NCBI GenBank assembly: GCA_963830775.1 | Contig: CAWHNT010000005.1 | Location: 1-64,000 of the forward strand | DNA from: CAWHNT01 sp963830775 | GTDB lineage: Bacteria; Pseudomonadota; Alphaproteobacteria; Geminicoccales; Geminicoccaceae | Direction of reading: 5' to 3' | DNA length: 64,000 nucleotides | Part shown: piece by piece, positions 55,466-63,690 of the stretch | How positions within the stretch are numbered: position 1 is the first letter of the stretch | Layout: every line of letters starts with the position of its first letter | Notes under the pieces: generated by a model | What the model was told of the DNA's origin: nothing | The model's database searches: none | Seen by the model: the letters and a program-made list of their open reading frames with translations, nothing else | Translations under genes and position numbers: made by a program

Positions 55466-55934
55466 GGGAGGGCTCCGCGACACTGTTCTTGCGGTTCATG
55501 GCGGCGATATCGAGCTTCGCCGGCTGGGCGCCGGCATGCGGGTGCTCGGCACCCTTGTAGATGTGCAGCTTGCGCAGGACGGCGCGGCCCAAGGGCCCGC
55601 TCGGCACCATGCGCTTGACCGCGGACTCGATCACCCGCTCCGGGAAGCGGCCCTCGAGCACCTTGTCGGCGCGGCGCTCCTTGATCCCACCCGGGTAGCC
55701 GGTGTGGTGGTAGTAGATCTTCTGCTGCGGCTTCTTGCCGGTCAGCACCACCTTCTCGGCGTTGACGACCACGATGTGGTCGCCACAATCCATGTGCGGC
55801 GTGAAGGTGGGCTTGTGCTTGCCCCGCAGCCGGTTGGCCACCAGCGCGGCAAGCCGGCCGAGCACCAGCCCCTCCGCGTCGATCACGTACCAGCCGCGCA
55901 CGATCTCGCTGGGCTTGGCGCTATAGGTCTTCAT
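55458..55934 (-). CDS. rplM: 50S ribosomal protein L13
   Basis: The product is 158 residues, complete. Motifs are WYVIDAEGLVLGRLAALVAN, then PHMDCGDHIVVVNAEKVVLT and YYHHTGYPGGIKERRADKVL. It is first of the conserved rplM-rpsI pair, and its stop overlaps the rpsI start. The C-terminus ends NSVAEPSLG. Confidence 0.96.
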   Translation of the reverse strand: MKTYSAKPSEIVRGWYVIDAEGLVLGRLAALVANRLRGKHKPTFTPHMDCGDHIVVVNAEKVVLTGKKPQQKIYYHHTGYPGGIKERRADKVLEGRFPERVIESAVKRMVPSGPLGRAVLRKLHIYKGAEHPHAGAQPAKLDIAAMNRKNSVAEPSLG

Positions 55935-56095
55935 CCAGGATCTGATCCGCTGGCAACGCGCTGACCCGGCTCACAACCGGCAGCACAACATCGCACCCGC
56001 AAGCCTTCCGGCCCCCGGGCGAGGGCGAAGGTCTACGTTCCCCCCCTCCATCTGTCAACCAGCAGCAGGGCGGCGGGCCGCCGCGGGCTTCTGTT

Positions 56096-56957
56096 TTACC
56101 CCTTTGCAGGTACCCGGACCCACTGGCTGTACCAGGTTGCGGGGTGTGGTTCGGGGCCGTTGCGGCGCTCGTACTCGATCGCTGCTGCAAGCGCTGCCCG
56201 CTCGGCCTCGCCGAGCCGGTCCCAGAAGGCCTTGGCCCGCACCTCGCCCGAGGCCTGCTCCAGCTGGTAGTGCTGGAGCAGGAACTTGCCGTTGTGCGGT
56301 GCGACCGGCCGGGCGACGGGGGCGTTCTGGTTGGCCGGCGCCTTCGCAAGTGGCTGGATGGGCTCGATCTTCGGCATCTTGGGTTCGCTCGGGGCGGGTG
56401 CCGCGGCCAGCTCGGCATCGAGCTGCTCCTGGGCTGCTCCGGCCTCTTCCTCGTCCGGCAGCAGCCCCTCGGCCCTGGCCCGCTGCAGGCGGAGAAGGCT
56501 GTCCAGGGCACGGCGGACCTCGCCCTTCCGCCTCCCGGCGGTAGCGTAGGACCAGAGCGAGGCTGGCGCGGGCGTCCCTGTCGTCGTGCAGGGACTTGGC
56601 AAGGCCGGTGCCGGCTTGCGCGAGGCCGGCCAGCAGCTCGCCTTCCAGCCGCTCGGCACGGCCGGCGCGGAGGATGCCGCAGGCGATGGTCTCGGCGAGG
56701 TGGCGGGCGACGGGGCCTACGGCACCAAGCTCCGCGCGAACGGCAGCGAAATGGGCCTGGTTGGCCTCCTTGGTCTCGCCCAGGGCGGTGACGGTGACAT
56801 GGGCACGGGCGCGGAGGCCGTGGGCGAGGCTGTTCATCGACGAGCGGCGCTTGCCTTCCTCGGTGTTGGGGCCGTGCGACCTGGCGCCATTCTCTCGGGC
56901 GATTTCGGCTCTGGAGGGCTTGGTGCGGCAGGTGGGCGGGTCAGGGGAGGTGGACAT
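56096..56957 (-). pseudogene. Conserved hypothetical protein, frameshifted
   Basis: The start MSTSPDPPTCRTKPSRAEIA leads to ARENGARSHGPNTEEGKRRS and SMNSLAHGLRARA, a motif common in an uncharacterised proteobacterial family (N-A-x-x-S-x-G-P-x-T-x-E-G-K). The frame changes near 56545. The second half (EVRRALDSLLRLQRARAEGL, then KFLLQHYQLEQASGEVRAKA) ends VRVPAKG. The corrected length is about 286 residues, mostly helical. Function unknown. The family often occurs near mobile DNA. Confidence 0.6.
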
Positions 56958-57388
56958 GGCTTGAGCTCCGCGAGGGCGGAGCATTATGGCAGAACATAGG
57001 ACTAAATGCCAGAAGGGCTATCGCTATGGCCAAGCCCTGGAGGGCGCGATCCGATCAAGGTATTCCCTAACACTACTCGCCACGTTTACCTCTCAGGCCC
57101 AGCAAACTCAGGTACTTCGCGCGAGGTGCCTGCCAACCTAAGCCATTGCCCAACAAGCCCTCAGCCGAGCATGTGGCAGGGTAGTGCTAAACTTCGTTAG
57201 GGTATTATAGCGGACTCTGAGAAGGGCTGATGCTGCTGCAGTCAAGGTCGCGGAACATGCGAACACGCCGAGATCCCTATGCTCCCATAGCACTGTCTGG
57301 CTCGAGGGCACGCCGTGGCCTACGGGCGAATGCTGGGTCGTGGCCTGATCGGTGAAATAGCAGCCGCGAAAGAATATAGTACAGTACA
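56958..57388. other. Intergenic stretch, lower GC, no recognisable gene
   Basis: The GC content is visibly lower than in the surrounding genes (for example AAGAATATAGTACAGTACAA near the end). No open frame with coding character, RNA gene or repeat was found. It borders the IS200/IS605 element and is probably acquired or relic DNA. Confidence 0.4.
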
Positions 57389-57931
57389 ACTGAACGACCC
57401 TCGCCTATAAGGCGAGGGGTTCATGAGGGGTCGATTTGAAATCGACCATCGTCCTCAACTGGCTCTCCCTCCTGCTCGTCGATGTACTCGTTGATCATCT
57501 CATCAGTGATCGTCCCTGACGTGACGGCAAAGTAGCCGCGTGCCCAGAAGTGCCGGCCCCAGAACTGGCGCTTGAGGTGGGGGAACTCCTGGAGGAGAAG
57601 GCGTGAGCTGGTGCCTTTGAGCCACTGCACGATCTGGCTGATGTTCTGGTGCGCGCGGTAGCTGAGGAACAGGTGCACGTGATCCGCGGCGACCTTGCCC
57701 GAGATGATCTGGAGATCGTTCTCGGCCGCGATCTGCCGCAGAAGGTCACGAGCCCTGACCGCGACCGCGCCCGTCAGCACCCGCTTGCGGTACTTGGGGA
57801 CCCAGACGAGGTGAACCTTGAGATCATAACGCGCGTGGCTGCCAAGGCGGTATCGTCGCATGATGCGACTTCACCTACCTTTCCCTTCGCCTGAAGGCGA
57901 GGGTTTGAGACCCCGATGGGGTACAATCATC
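57389..57931 (-). mobile_element. IS200/IS605-family element, intact copy
   Basis: The element is about 543 bp with a subterminal hairpin at each end (CTCGCCTATAAGGCGAG near 57400 and CTTCGCCTGAAGGCGAGG near 57890). Both ends are shared with the degenerate copy at 38669-39235. It carries tnpA only. It has cut the gene fragment at 57930-58244. Confidence 0.85.
57421..57861 (-). CDS. tnpA: IS200/IS605-family transposase TnpA (Y1 HUH)
   Basis: The product is 146 residues, full length. The HUH metal motif is in AADHVHLFLSYRAHQNISQI. The catalytic tyrosine is probably in the C-terminal helix (INEYIDEQEGE). The start motif YDLKVHLVWVPKYRKRVLTG is typical of the family. It moves single-stranded DNA between the subterminal hairpins during replication. 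This copy appears functional, unlike that at 38701-39178. Confidence 0.93.
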   Translation of the reverse strand: MRRYRLGSHARYDLKVHLVWVPKYRKRVLTGAVAVRARDLLRQIAAENDLQIISGKVAADHVHLFLSYRAHQNISQIVQWLKGTSSRLLLQEFPHLKRQFWGRHFWARGYFAVTSGTITDEMINEYIDEQEGEPVEDDGRFQIDPS

Positions 57932-58244
57932 TCATGCAACTGTCATTGCGCTCCTCGGAGCGATCGGTCTGATCTTGTTTCAGATTTTATCTTTGCACGC
58001 AGCTAACGAACGCAACGAGGAGATATGCTCGACGTTGGAGAACGAGATCGAGATGTTTGTGAGGCTCGCAATCATCAATCCGCTCACTATGTACCAGAAT
58101 CCCAATTTGGCAGCTGCAATAAATGAAGCTGGCCAGATTGCAATAGCCCATGATCGATTGATGAGAGCTTCAGGTCGCCGGGCTGATGCTTATCGAGAGT
58201 ACCAAAGTGTCTTTCAACGACTGCATGGACTCTGCCGATCCTGA
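57930..58244 (+). pseudogene. Fragment of a membrane-anchored hypothetical protein, 5' end lost to IS200/IS605
   Basis: The open frame continues upstream from the first possible start into the insertion element. It begins HATVIALLGAIGLILFQILS, a membrane segment, followed by LHAANERNEEICSTLENEIE and a helical part ending QSVFQRLHGLCRS. The gene has no proper start, and codon use is less GC-rich than that of its neighbours. No family is recognised. Confidence 0.5.
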
Positions 58245-58359
58245 CCACAGTAGACTTTCCGTGCTCGACCACGAGGTCGTGCGTTGCTCCTCGACGACCG
58301 AGTGGCTCAGGAGGCCTCTACTTAGAGTCCGGTCTCCTACATCACTGGCTTCGACCTAA

Positions 58360-58632
58360 TCATGGTGCCGGCGGAACCGCGCTCAGCTCGTCGGCTGTAA
58401 AGGCGCCTTCGGCGGTTGTGCGGCCATCACTGTCGACGAACTCCACGTAATAGGCGCGCCGGGGGCGCTCAAAGACCTCGACGATGGTCCCACGGGCGCC
58501 CCGCCCCAGGCCCAGCTCGGGACTGTCCCGGCGCAAATAGACCACCTGTAGAAGCTCGAGGTCCTGTGGCGGCCTCGGGCTGGGCGGTTCCGGCCTAGTC
58601 GAGGGGATAAAGCGTGGCGAGGCGTGGGACAT
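58360..58632 (-). CDS. DUF4926 family protein
   Basis: The product is 90 residues; the family domain is in LELLQVVYLRRDSPELGLGR, then GARGTIVEVFERPRRAYYVE and FVDSDGRTTAEGAFTADELS. It is a small SH3-like beta domain. It overlaps the end of the DUF6883 gene by 38 bases, so the two are probably cotranslated. DUF4926 and DUF6883 genes are often next to each other, which suggests a functional pair. A start nearer the domain is also possible. Confidence 0.72.
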   Translation of the reverse strand: MSHASPRFIPSTRPEPPSPRPPQDLELLQVVYLRRDSPELGLGRGARGTIVEVFERPRRAYYVEFVDSDGRTTAEGAFTADELSAVPPAP

Positions 58633-58933
58633 CTTCCCCTGTCCGATAGATCCACCCGGTCCGGATGCGCAGGCTTCCATTCGGGCCGGTGACGGTCATC
58701 ACCACGCGGAAGCGCCTACCGTAGGGAATCGGATCAGTTGGTTCCGCGTCCTCTACCAGGATAGCGTGCTTGATCTGTTCAAGCAAACTCACCCAATGCT
58801 GCGGCGTCAGTCCGGTGGCCGCGCGAAGGACGCGGGCCTTGTTCCCGCCCGACGGATGATCGGGGTTGAGCACGTAGTCCCTGATCTTCCGTTCGTCGAT
58901 GATCGCCGTTTCGGCATTCGGCAGAATGGGCAT
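58595..58933 (-). CDS. DUF6883 family protein
   Basis: The product is 112 residues from MPILPNAETAIIDERKIRDY. The family pattern is VLNPDHPSGGNKARVLRAAT, then IPYGRRFRVVMTVTGPNGSL and RIRTGWIYRTGEDVPRLATL. The domain is also found at the C-terminus of some polymorphic-toxin-like proteins. With the overlapping DUF4926 gene it forms a two-gene unit. Function is unknown; a toxin-antitoxin role is only a possibility. Confidence 0.75.
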   Translation of the reverse strand: MPILPNAETAIIDERKIRDYVLNPDHPSGGNKARVLRAATGLTPQHWVSLLEQIKHAILVEDAEPTDPIPYGRRFRVVMTVTGPNGSLRIRTGWIYRTGEDVPRLATLYPLD

Positions 58934-59064
58934 GGAGAGCTGGCTTGCTTCGCATCTCAGCATGCCCGTAGCGGTTGAACGGTGCAAGCTTCCGCTGCGC
59001 CCGCTACCTTGCCGTACCGTCTGCGGCACCTAGTCTGGCCGGGGCAGGCGCGGGAGGTGGAGCG

Positions 59065-60246
59065 ATGGCGAGAGAGATGGCCGACGGCGGGATGGGTCCG
59101 CCGCATTTCACGCGCGACGAGTTCGCCCGTCGGCAGCAGGCCGCCTGCGCCAGCCTCGCCGCGGCCGGGCTCGATGCGCTCCTCCTGTTCAAGCAGGAGA
59201 GCATGTACTGGCTCACCGGCTACGACACGTTCGGGTTCTGCTTCTTCCAATGCCTCGTGCTGCGGGGCGATGGGCGGATGGTGCTGCTGACGCGGGCACC
59301 GGACCTGCGGCAGGCTCAGCTCACCTCGGTGCTGGAGGATGTGCGGGTCTGGGTGGATCGGGACGGGGCCGATCCGGCGGTGGAGCTGCGGGGGCTGTTG
59401 CAGGAGCTGGGGCTGGGCGGGAAGCGGCTGGGGGTGGAGTGGGAGACGCATGGGCTGACGGCGGCCAATGGGAAGCGGCTCGAGGGGGCGTTGGGCGGGT
59501 TCGCGCGGCTGGAGGATGCGTCGCTGCTGCTGTCGAGGCTGCGGCTGGTGAAGTCGGAAGCGGAGCTGGCCGTCGTGCGGCGGGCGGCGGAGCTTGGGGA
59601 TGCGGCGCTGGCGGCGGCGGTGGAGCATACGCGGGCGGGGGCGGACGAGGGGGTGATCCTGGCCCGGATGCATGATGCGGTGTTCGAGGGGGGAGGGGAC
59701 TACCCGGGCAACCCGTTCATCATCGGGTCGGGGCCGGGGGCGCTCTTGTGCCGGTACTATTCGGGGCGGCGGCGGCTGGATGCGGTGGATCAGCTCACGC
59801 TCGAGTTTGCGGGGGTGTACTGGCAGTACCATGCCTGCCTGATGCGGACGCTGCTGGTGGGGGAGGCCAGTCCGCGGCATCGGGAGCTGTTCGAGGCGGC
59901 GGCGGAGGCGTTGCAGGCTTGCGAGGCCAAGCTGGTGCCCGGGGCCACGATGGGCGAGGTGTTCGAGGCCCATGCGGGCGTGTTCGACCGGCGGGGGCTG
60001 CGGGCGCACAGGCTCAATGCGTGCGGGTACTCGCTGGGGGCGGTCTATGCGCCATCCTGGATGGACTGGCCGATGTTCTATGAAGGCAACCCGGTCGAGG
60101 TGGCGCCGGGCATGGTGTTCTTCCTGCACATGATTCTGATGGACAGCGAGCACGGGGCCGCGATGTGCCTGGGGCGGACCTCGGTCGTGGGCGAGCGGGG
60201 GGCGGAGCCGCTGTCGAAGGCGCCGCTGGAGCTGGTGGTCTGCTGA
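59065..60246 (+). CDS. M24-fold (creatinase/ectoine hydrolase-like) protein
   Basis: The product is 393 residues. The N-terminal creatinase-like domain has HFTRDEFARRQQAACASLAA, then GLDALLLFKQESMYWLTGYD. The pita-bread domain has EGGGDYPGNPFIIGSGPGAL, RLDAVDQLTLEFAGVYWQYH and NACGYSLGAVYAPSWMD. The usual metal aspartates are replaced (LEFAGVYWQYHA), as in creatinase-type or DoeA-type hydrolases. The substrate is unknown. GGAGG precedes the ATG. It is convergent with an ATP-grasp gene. Confidence 0.82.
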   Translation: MAREMADGGMGPPHFTRDEFARRQQAACASLAAAGLDALLLFKQESMYWLTGYDTFGFCFFQCLVLRGDGRMVLLTRAPDLRQAQLTSVLEDVRVWVDRDGADPAVELRGLLQELGLGGKRLGVEWETHGLTAANGKRLEGALGGFARLEDASLLLSRLRLVKSEAELAVVRRAAELGDAALAAAVEHTRAGADEGVILARMHDAVFEGGGDYPGNPFIIGSGPGALLCRYYSGRRRLDAVDQLTLEFAGVYWQYHACLMRTLLVGEASPRHRELFEAAAEALQACEAKLVPGATMGEVFEAHAGVFDRRGLRAHRLNACGYSLGAVYAPSWMDWPMFYEGNPVEVAPGMVFFLHMILMDSEHGAAMCLGRTSVVGERGAEPLSKAPLELVVC

Positions 60247-60273
60247 CTGGTTGTCGGCGGGCCGCGGAGCAAC

Positions 60274-61311
60274 TCACCAGACGGGTGGCTCGCGGCGGAG
60301 GCGGCGGGCGTGGGCGAGGGGGGTGGCGACGGCGAGCGCTTGCGGGAGGTCGAGGGCGTAGGCGGTGCGGAGATAGGTGCGGAAGTCGTAGATCGTGACG
60401 GCGGGGCAGGTCTCGAACTCGAGGAACCAGGGGCGGCCGTCAGGGTCGAGGCGGAAGTCCATGGACCAGTAGTCGCGCAAGTTCAGGGCGTGGGCGAGGT
60501 GGCGGGCGGCGGCGTCGATGGTGGCGGCGGGCGGGCCTTGCAGGGGCTCGATCTGGATCGAGAGTCCGTTGGCGGTGCCGGCAGCGGCCAGCTGGGTCAT
60601 GCGTAAGGAGTTCGGCGAGGGTAGGGAACCCGGTGTCGCTGCTCGTGCGGATGACCTGCAGGCCTAGCGGCGACGGCACCTGGCCGAGGTCCATGAAGCT
60701 GACGCGGACGTCCTGGCCCGGCATGTAGGTTTGGATGACCGTGCGGTCGCCGTAACGCTGCCACAGGCGGCGGGTGTGGGCGATAGCCTCCGGGAGGGAC
60801 GCGGCCCGGCTGTCGGCCCCGATGCCAAGCTTCGCACCCAGCGTGTTGGGCTTGACGAAGTAGGGGCCGGTCGGCGGCAGGGCGTCGAGCGGGCTCAGGG
60901 CTTGGCCGTTCTCGGCCAGGGCCGTGGGCGGGACGTTCAGGCCGAGGCCCCGGGCGATGGCACCGCAGCGGAACTTGTCCTGGCATAGATGCTGGGCGGC
61001 GGGCGGGCTGCCGAACTGGGGCAGGTCGAGGAGGGCGGCCAGGCTCGTGGCGTGGCTACCGCGGTACCAGGCAAAGCCGTCGGTCAGCGACCAGAGAAGC
61101 GTGCCGCTGTCAGGACCAGCCAGAGCCAGCGGGAGCCAGCGGTCGAGGGCGTCGAGCGCGGCCCAGGTGAGCTCGATGCCGGCGGCGTTCAGAGCGGCCC
61201 TGATCTCAGGGAGCATGGCCGCGAAGTCGGTGCCTTGCGCGAGGTAGAAGGCGATCTCGGCGGCAATGTCAGGGGTTGCGCCCTGTTCCCCCGGCCTACG
61301 GTTCGCTGAGA
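60274..61311 (-). pseudogene. ATP-grasp ligase-like protein, 5' end lost to IS3 and frameshifted
   Basis: The remaining part reads GATPDIAAEIAFYLAQGTDF, then FRCGAIARGLGLNVPPTALA and PTGPYFVKPNTLGAKLGIGA, which is the ATP-grasp loop region. TVIQTYMPGQDVRVSFMDLG follows. After a frame change near 60600 come YWSMDFRLDPDGRPWFLEFE and TCPAVTIYDF with the metal-binding glutamate and asparagine-like site. It resembles D-alanine-D-alanine ligase-like enzymes. The N-terminus is missing at the IS3 element boundary. The true junction lies between about 61270 and 61330. Confidence 0.75.
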
Positions 61312-61349
61312 CACCGCTTTGCAGGTAGGCAACTGCAAGGAGGTGGAGG

Positions 61350-61733
61350 ATGGACGAGACGGTTGGGGTGGGCGTGGGCCCGGCGGCGCGCGCCCACCAC
61401 GCTGGCGGGGGCGGGCCCACGCCCGCGCCGCGGCGGCGGATGTCGGCAGGACGCAAGCAGGAAGCGGTGCTCCGCCTGCTGCGGGGCGAAGACCTGGAGC
61501 TGGTCTCACGCGAACTGGGCGTGACGGCCGCCGAGCTGAGCGGCTGGCGGGATACCTTCCTTGCCGGTGGCGAGGCCGCCTTGAAGACCCGGCCTGAGGA
61601 CGCCCGCGACGGCGAGATCGGGCGTCTGAAGGAGAAGGTCGGCGACCTGACGATGGCCAACGAGCTGCTCGGGGCCAAGATCGAGCGGATGGAGACGGCG
61701 CGCCCTTTAGCGCAGCGGAGGTCGAGGCGATGA
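61350..61733 (+). CDS. IS3-family transposase OrfA
   Basis: The product is 127 residues; the helix-turn-helix is GRKQEAVLRLLRGEDLELVS, then RELGVTAAELSGWRDTFLAG. A coiled coil follows (EIGRLKEKVGDLTMANELLG). The first 30 residues are low-complexity, so the true start may be nearer MSAGRKQ at 61440. It overlaps orfB, whose ATG lies four bases before the orfA stop. Confidence 0.82.
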   Translation: MDETVGVGVGPAARAHHAGGGGPTPAPRRRMSAGRKQEAVLRLLRGEDLELVSRELGVTAAELSGWRDTFLAGGEAALKTRPEDARDGEIGRLKEKVGDLTMANELLGAKIERMETARPLAQRRSRR

Positions 61734-62300
61734 GCCGGCAGGTCTCGCCCTCCACCGACCAAGTCTACGGTCTGCAGCGGGTCACCCGCCTCTGGGGCAT
61801 CTCACGGGCAACCCTCTATCGCCACCGCCGCCCGACCAAGGTGGTTAAGCGCAAGCGGCCCGGGCCATGCGGGGCCAGGTCAGACGAGGACCTGGTGGCG
61901 GCCATCCGGCAGCTGCTGCAGGACAGCCCCTTTCATGGCGAGGGCTATCGCAAGCTGTGGGCGCGGCTGCGCTTTGCCGGCATCCGCACCAGCCGGCGTC
62001 GTGTCCTGCGGCTGATGCAGGCGCACAGCCTGCTGGCGCATCAACGTGCCGGTCGGCCACGGGGCTCGAAGGCCCACGACGGCACGATCACCACCGAGCG
62101 GGTCGACCTGATGTGGGGCACCGACCTGACCTCGGTCATGACTGGCGAGGGCCAGGCCGCTGTGTTCATCACCGTCGATCACTGTTCGACCGAGTGCGTC
62201 GGTATTCACGCCAGCCGCAGCGCCGATCGCTTCCAGGCGCTCGAGCCGGTCAAGCAGGCCGTCCGCCAATGCCATGGCGGCTTTGCCAAGGGCAGGGACC
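61730..62300 (+). pseudogene. IS3-family transposase OrfB, truncated
   Basis: The first part is intact: YGLQRVTRLWGISRATLYRH, then SPFHGEGYRKLWARLRFAGI and DLMWGTDLTSVMTGEGQAAV with the first catalytic aspartate. The open frame then runs into IS256-family sequence after GGFAKG. The rest of the integrase core is missing from this copy. Confidence 0.8.
62212..62294 (+). repeat. 83-bp direct repeat, left copy (IS3 orfB segment)
   Basis: The sequence starts CAGCCGCAGCGCCGATCG and ends CCAAGGGCA. It matches 63608-63690 at 77 of 83 positions and codes for the same OrfB segment. Confidence 0.8.
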
Positions 62301-62301
62301 T

Positions 62302-63607
62302 GCCAGGAATTCCGTGTATGGGCGGGCGGTTGAACTTCAGCCAGCCATGGCCTGGGTGAAGCGCTCGCCGAAGAGGACGGCGAACTGGGCCTTGGCCATC
62401 GCCCACTCGCGAGGCGGCATCCTCCACTCCTTCTCGGCGCGGTTCAAGACCAGGAACAGCAGCTTCATCGCTGCCTCGTCGGTCGGGAAGTGGCCCCTGG
62501 CCCGCACCGCCCGACGGAGCTTGGAGTTGAGCGCCTCGATCGCGTTCGTCGTGTACAACAGCCGCCGGACGTCGCCGGGGAAGGCGTAGAACGGCACGAC
62601 CTCGCCCCAGGCTCGGCGCCAGCTCTGGCCGATGGCCGGGTATTTCCGCCCCCAGGGACCCTCCTCGAAGGCGGCCAACGCGGCCTCGCCGGCGGTGGCG
62701 TCGACCGCGCGGTAGATGTCCCTCAGCGCGGCAGCCACGGCCTTGCGGTCCTTGTAGGCGACGAAGGCCAGGCTCTGGCGCAGCAGGTGGACGATGCAGG
62801 TCTGGACCGTGGCCTCCGGGAAAACGGCCGTGATCGCCTCCGGGAAGCCCTTCAGGCCGTCGACGACCGCGATCAGGACATCCTCGACGCCCCGGTTCTT
62901 GAGCTCGTTCATGACCCGCAGCCAGAACTTCGCACCCTCGTTCTGCTCGAGCCACAGGCCCAGGATCTCCTTGCTGCCGTCGGCCCGGACGCCCAGGGCG
63001 ATGTGGACCGCCTTGTTCCTGACCAGCCCTTCGTCGCGGACCTTGACCCGGAGCGCGTCGAAGAAGACCAGCGGGTAAACCGGCTCCAGCGGCCGGGCCT
63101 GCCAGGCCGCGATCTCCTCGAGCACCGCGTCCGTCACGGCGCTGATCAGGTCGGGCGAGACCTCGACGCCGTAGAGCTCGCGCAGGTGGCCGACGATCTC
63201 CCGCGTGCTCATGCCCCGGGCGTACATCGAGACGATCTTGTCGTCGAAGCCGGGGAAGCGGCGCTGGTACTTGGCGATCAGCTGCGGGTCGAAGCTCGAT
63301 TGCCGATCCCGCGGCACCTCGAGCTCGATCTTGCCGGTGTCGGTCAGCACCGTTTTCTTGCCGTAGCCGTTGCGGCTGTTGTCGGCCTCCTCACCGCTGA
63401 GATGATGATCCATCTCCGCGTTCAGCGCCCGCTCGGCCAGGGCCTTCTTCAGGCCGTCGAGGAGGCCGTTCGGATCAAACGCCGTCTTCGGATCGGCACC
63501 GGCCAGAAGCTGGTCGAGGATGGCGTCGGGGATCTTCGGCTCTTTGCGTCGCGGCATGTCGGGGCTCCTTTGCTCCCATCATGCCCGCTCACACACGAAA
63601 TTCCCGA
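62302..63607 (-). mobile_element. IS256-family insertion sequence
   Basis: It is about 1.3 kb. Imperfect inverted repeats are visible: GGAATTCCGTGTATGGGCGG from 62306, and on the other strand GGGAATTTCGTGTGTGAGCG from about 63605. Its transposase is intact. It lies between two partial IS3 copies and lacks an obvious short target duplication. Confidence 0.8.
62337..63557 (-). CDS. IS256-family transposase
   Basis: The product is 406 residues, full length and intact. Motifs are GYGKKTVLTDTGKIELEVPR, then VYPLVFFDALRVKVRDEGLV with the first catalytic aspartate, VLIAVVDGLKGFPEAITAVF with the second and TCIVHLLRQSLAFVAYKDRK, and TTNAIEALNSKLRRAVRARG with the last glutamate. It is the only complete transposase other than the IS200/IS605 TnpA in the window. 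Confidence 0.95.
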   Translation of the reverse strand: MPRRKEPKIPDAILDQLLAGADPKTAFDPNGLLDGLKKALAERALNAEMDHHLSGEEADNSRNGYGKKTVLTDTGKIELEVPRDRQSSFDPQLIAKYQRRFPGFDDKIVSMYARGMSTREIVGHLRELYGVEVSPDLISAVTDAVLEEIAAWQARPLEPVYPLVFFDALRVKVRDEGLVRNKAVHIALGVRADGSKEILGLWLEQNEGAKFWLRVMNELKNRGVEDVLIAVVDGLKGFPEAITAVFPEATVQTCIVHLLRQSLAFVAYKDRKAVAAALRDIYRAVDATAGEAALAAFEEGPWGRKYPAIGQSWRRAWGEVVPFYAFPGDVRRLLYTTNAIEALNSKLRRAVRARGHFPTDEAAMKLLFLVLNRAEKEWRMPPREWAMAKAQFAVLFGERFTQAMAG

Positions 63608-63690
63608 CAGCCGCCGCGCCGATCGCTTCCAGGCCCTAGAGTTGGTCAAGCAGGCCGTCCGCCAATGCCATGGCGGCTTCGCCAAGGGCA
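63608..63690 (+). repeat. 83-bp direct repeat, right copy (IS3 orfB segment)
   Basis: It matches 62212-62294 at 77 of 83 positions. Differences such as CCTAGAGTTGG against GCTCGAGCCGG show it comes from a different IS3 copy. Confidence 0.8.

Larger units (their letters stand above)
61312..62300 (+). mobile_element. IS3-family element, 3' part missing
   Basis: It holds orfA and the first part of orfB, and stops where the IS256-family element begins. The left boundary is approximate. Another IS3 fragment with an overlapping but different sequence resumes at 63608. Confidence 0.7.
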
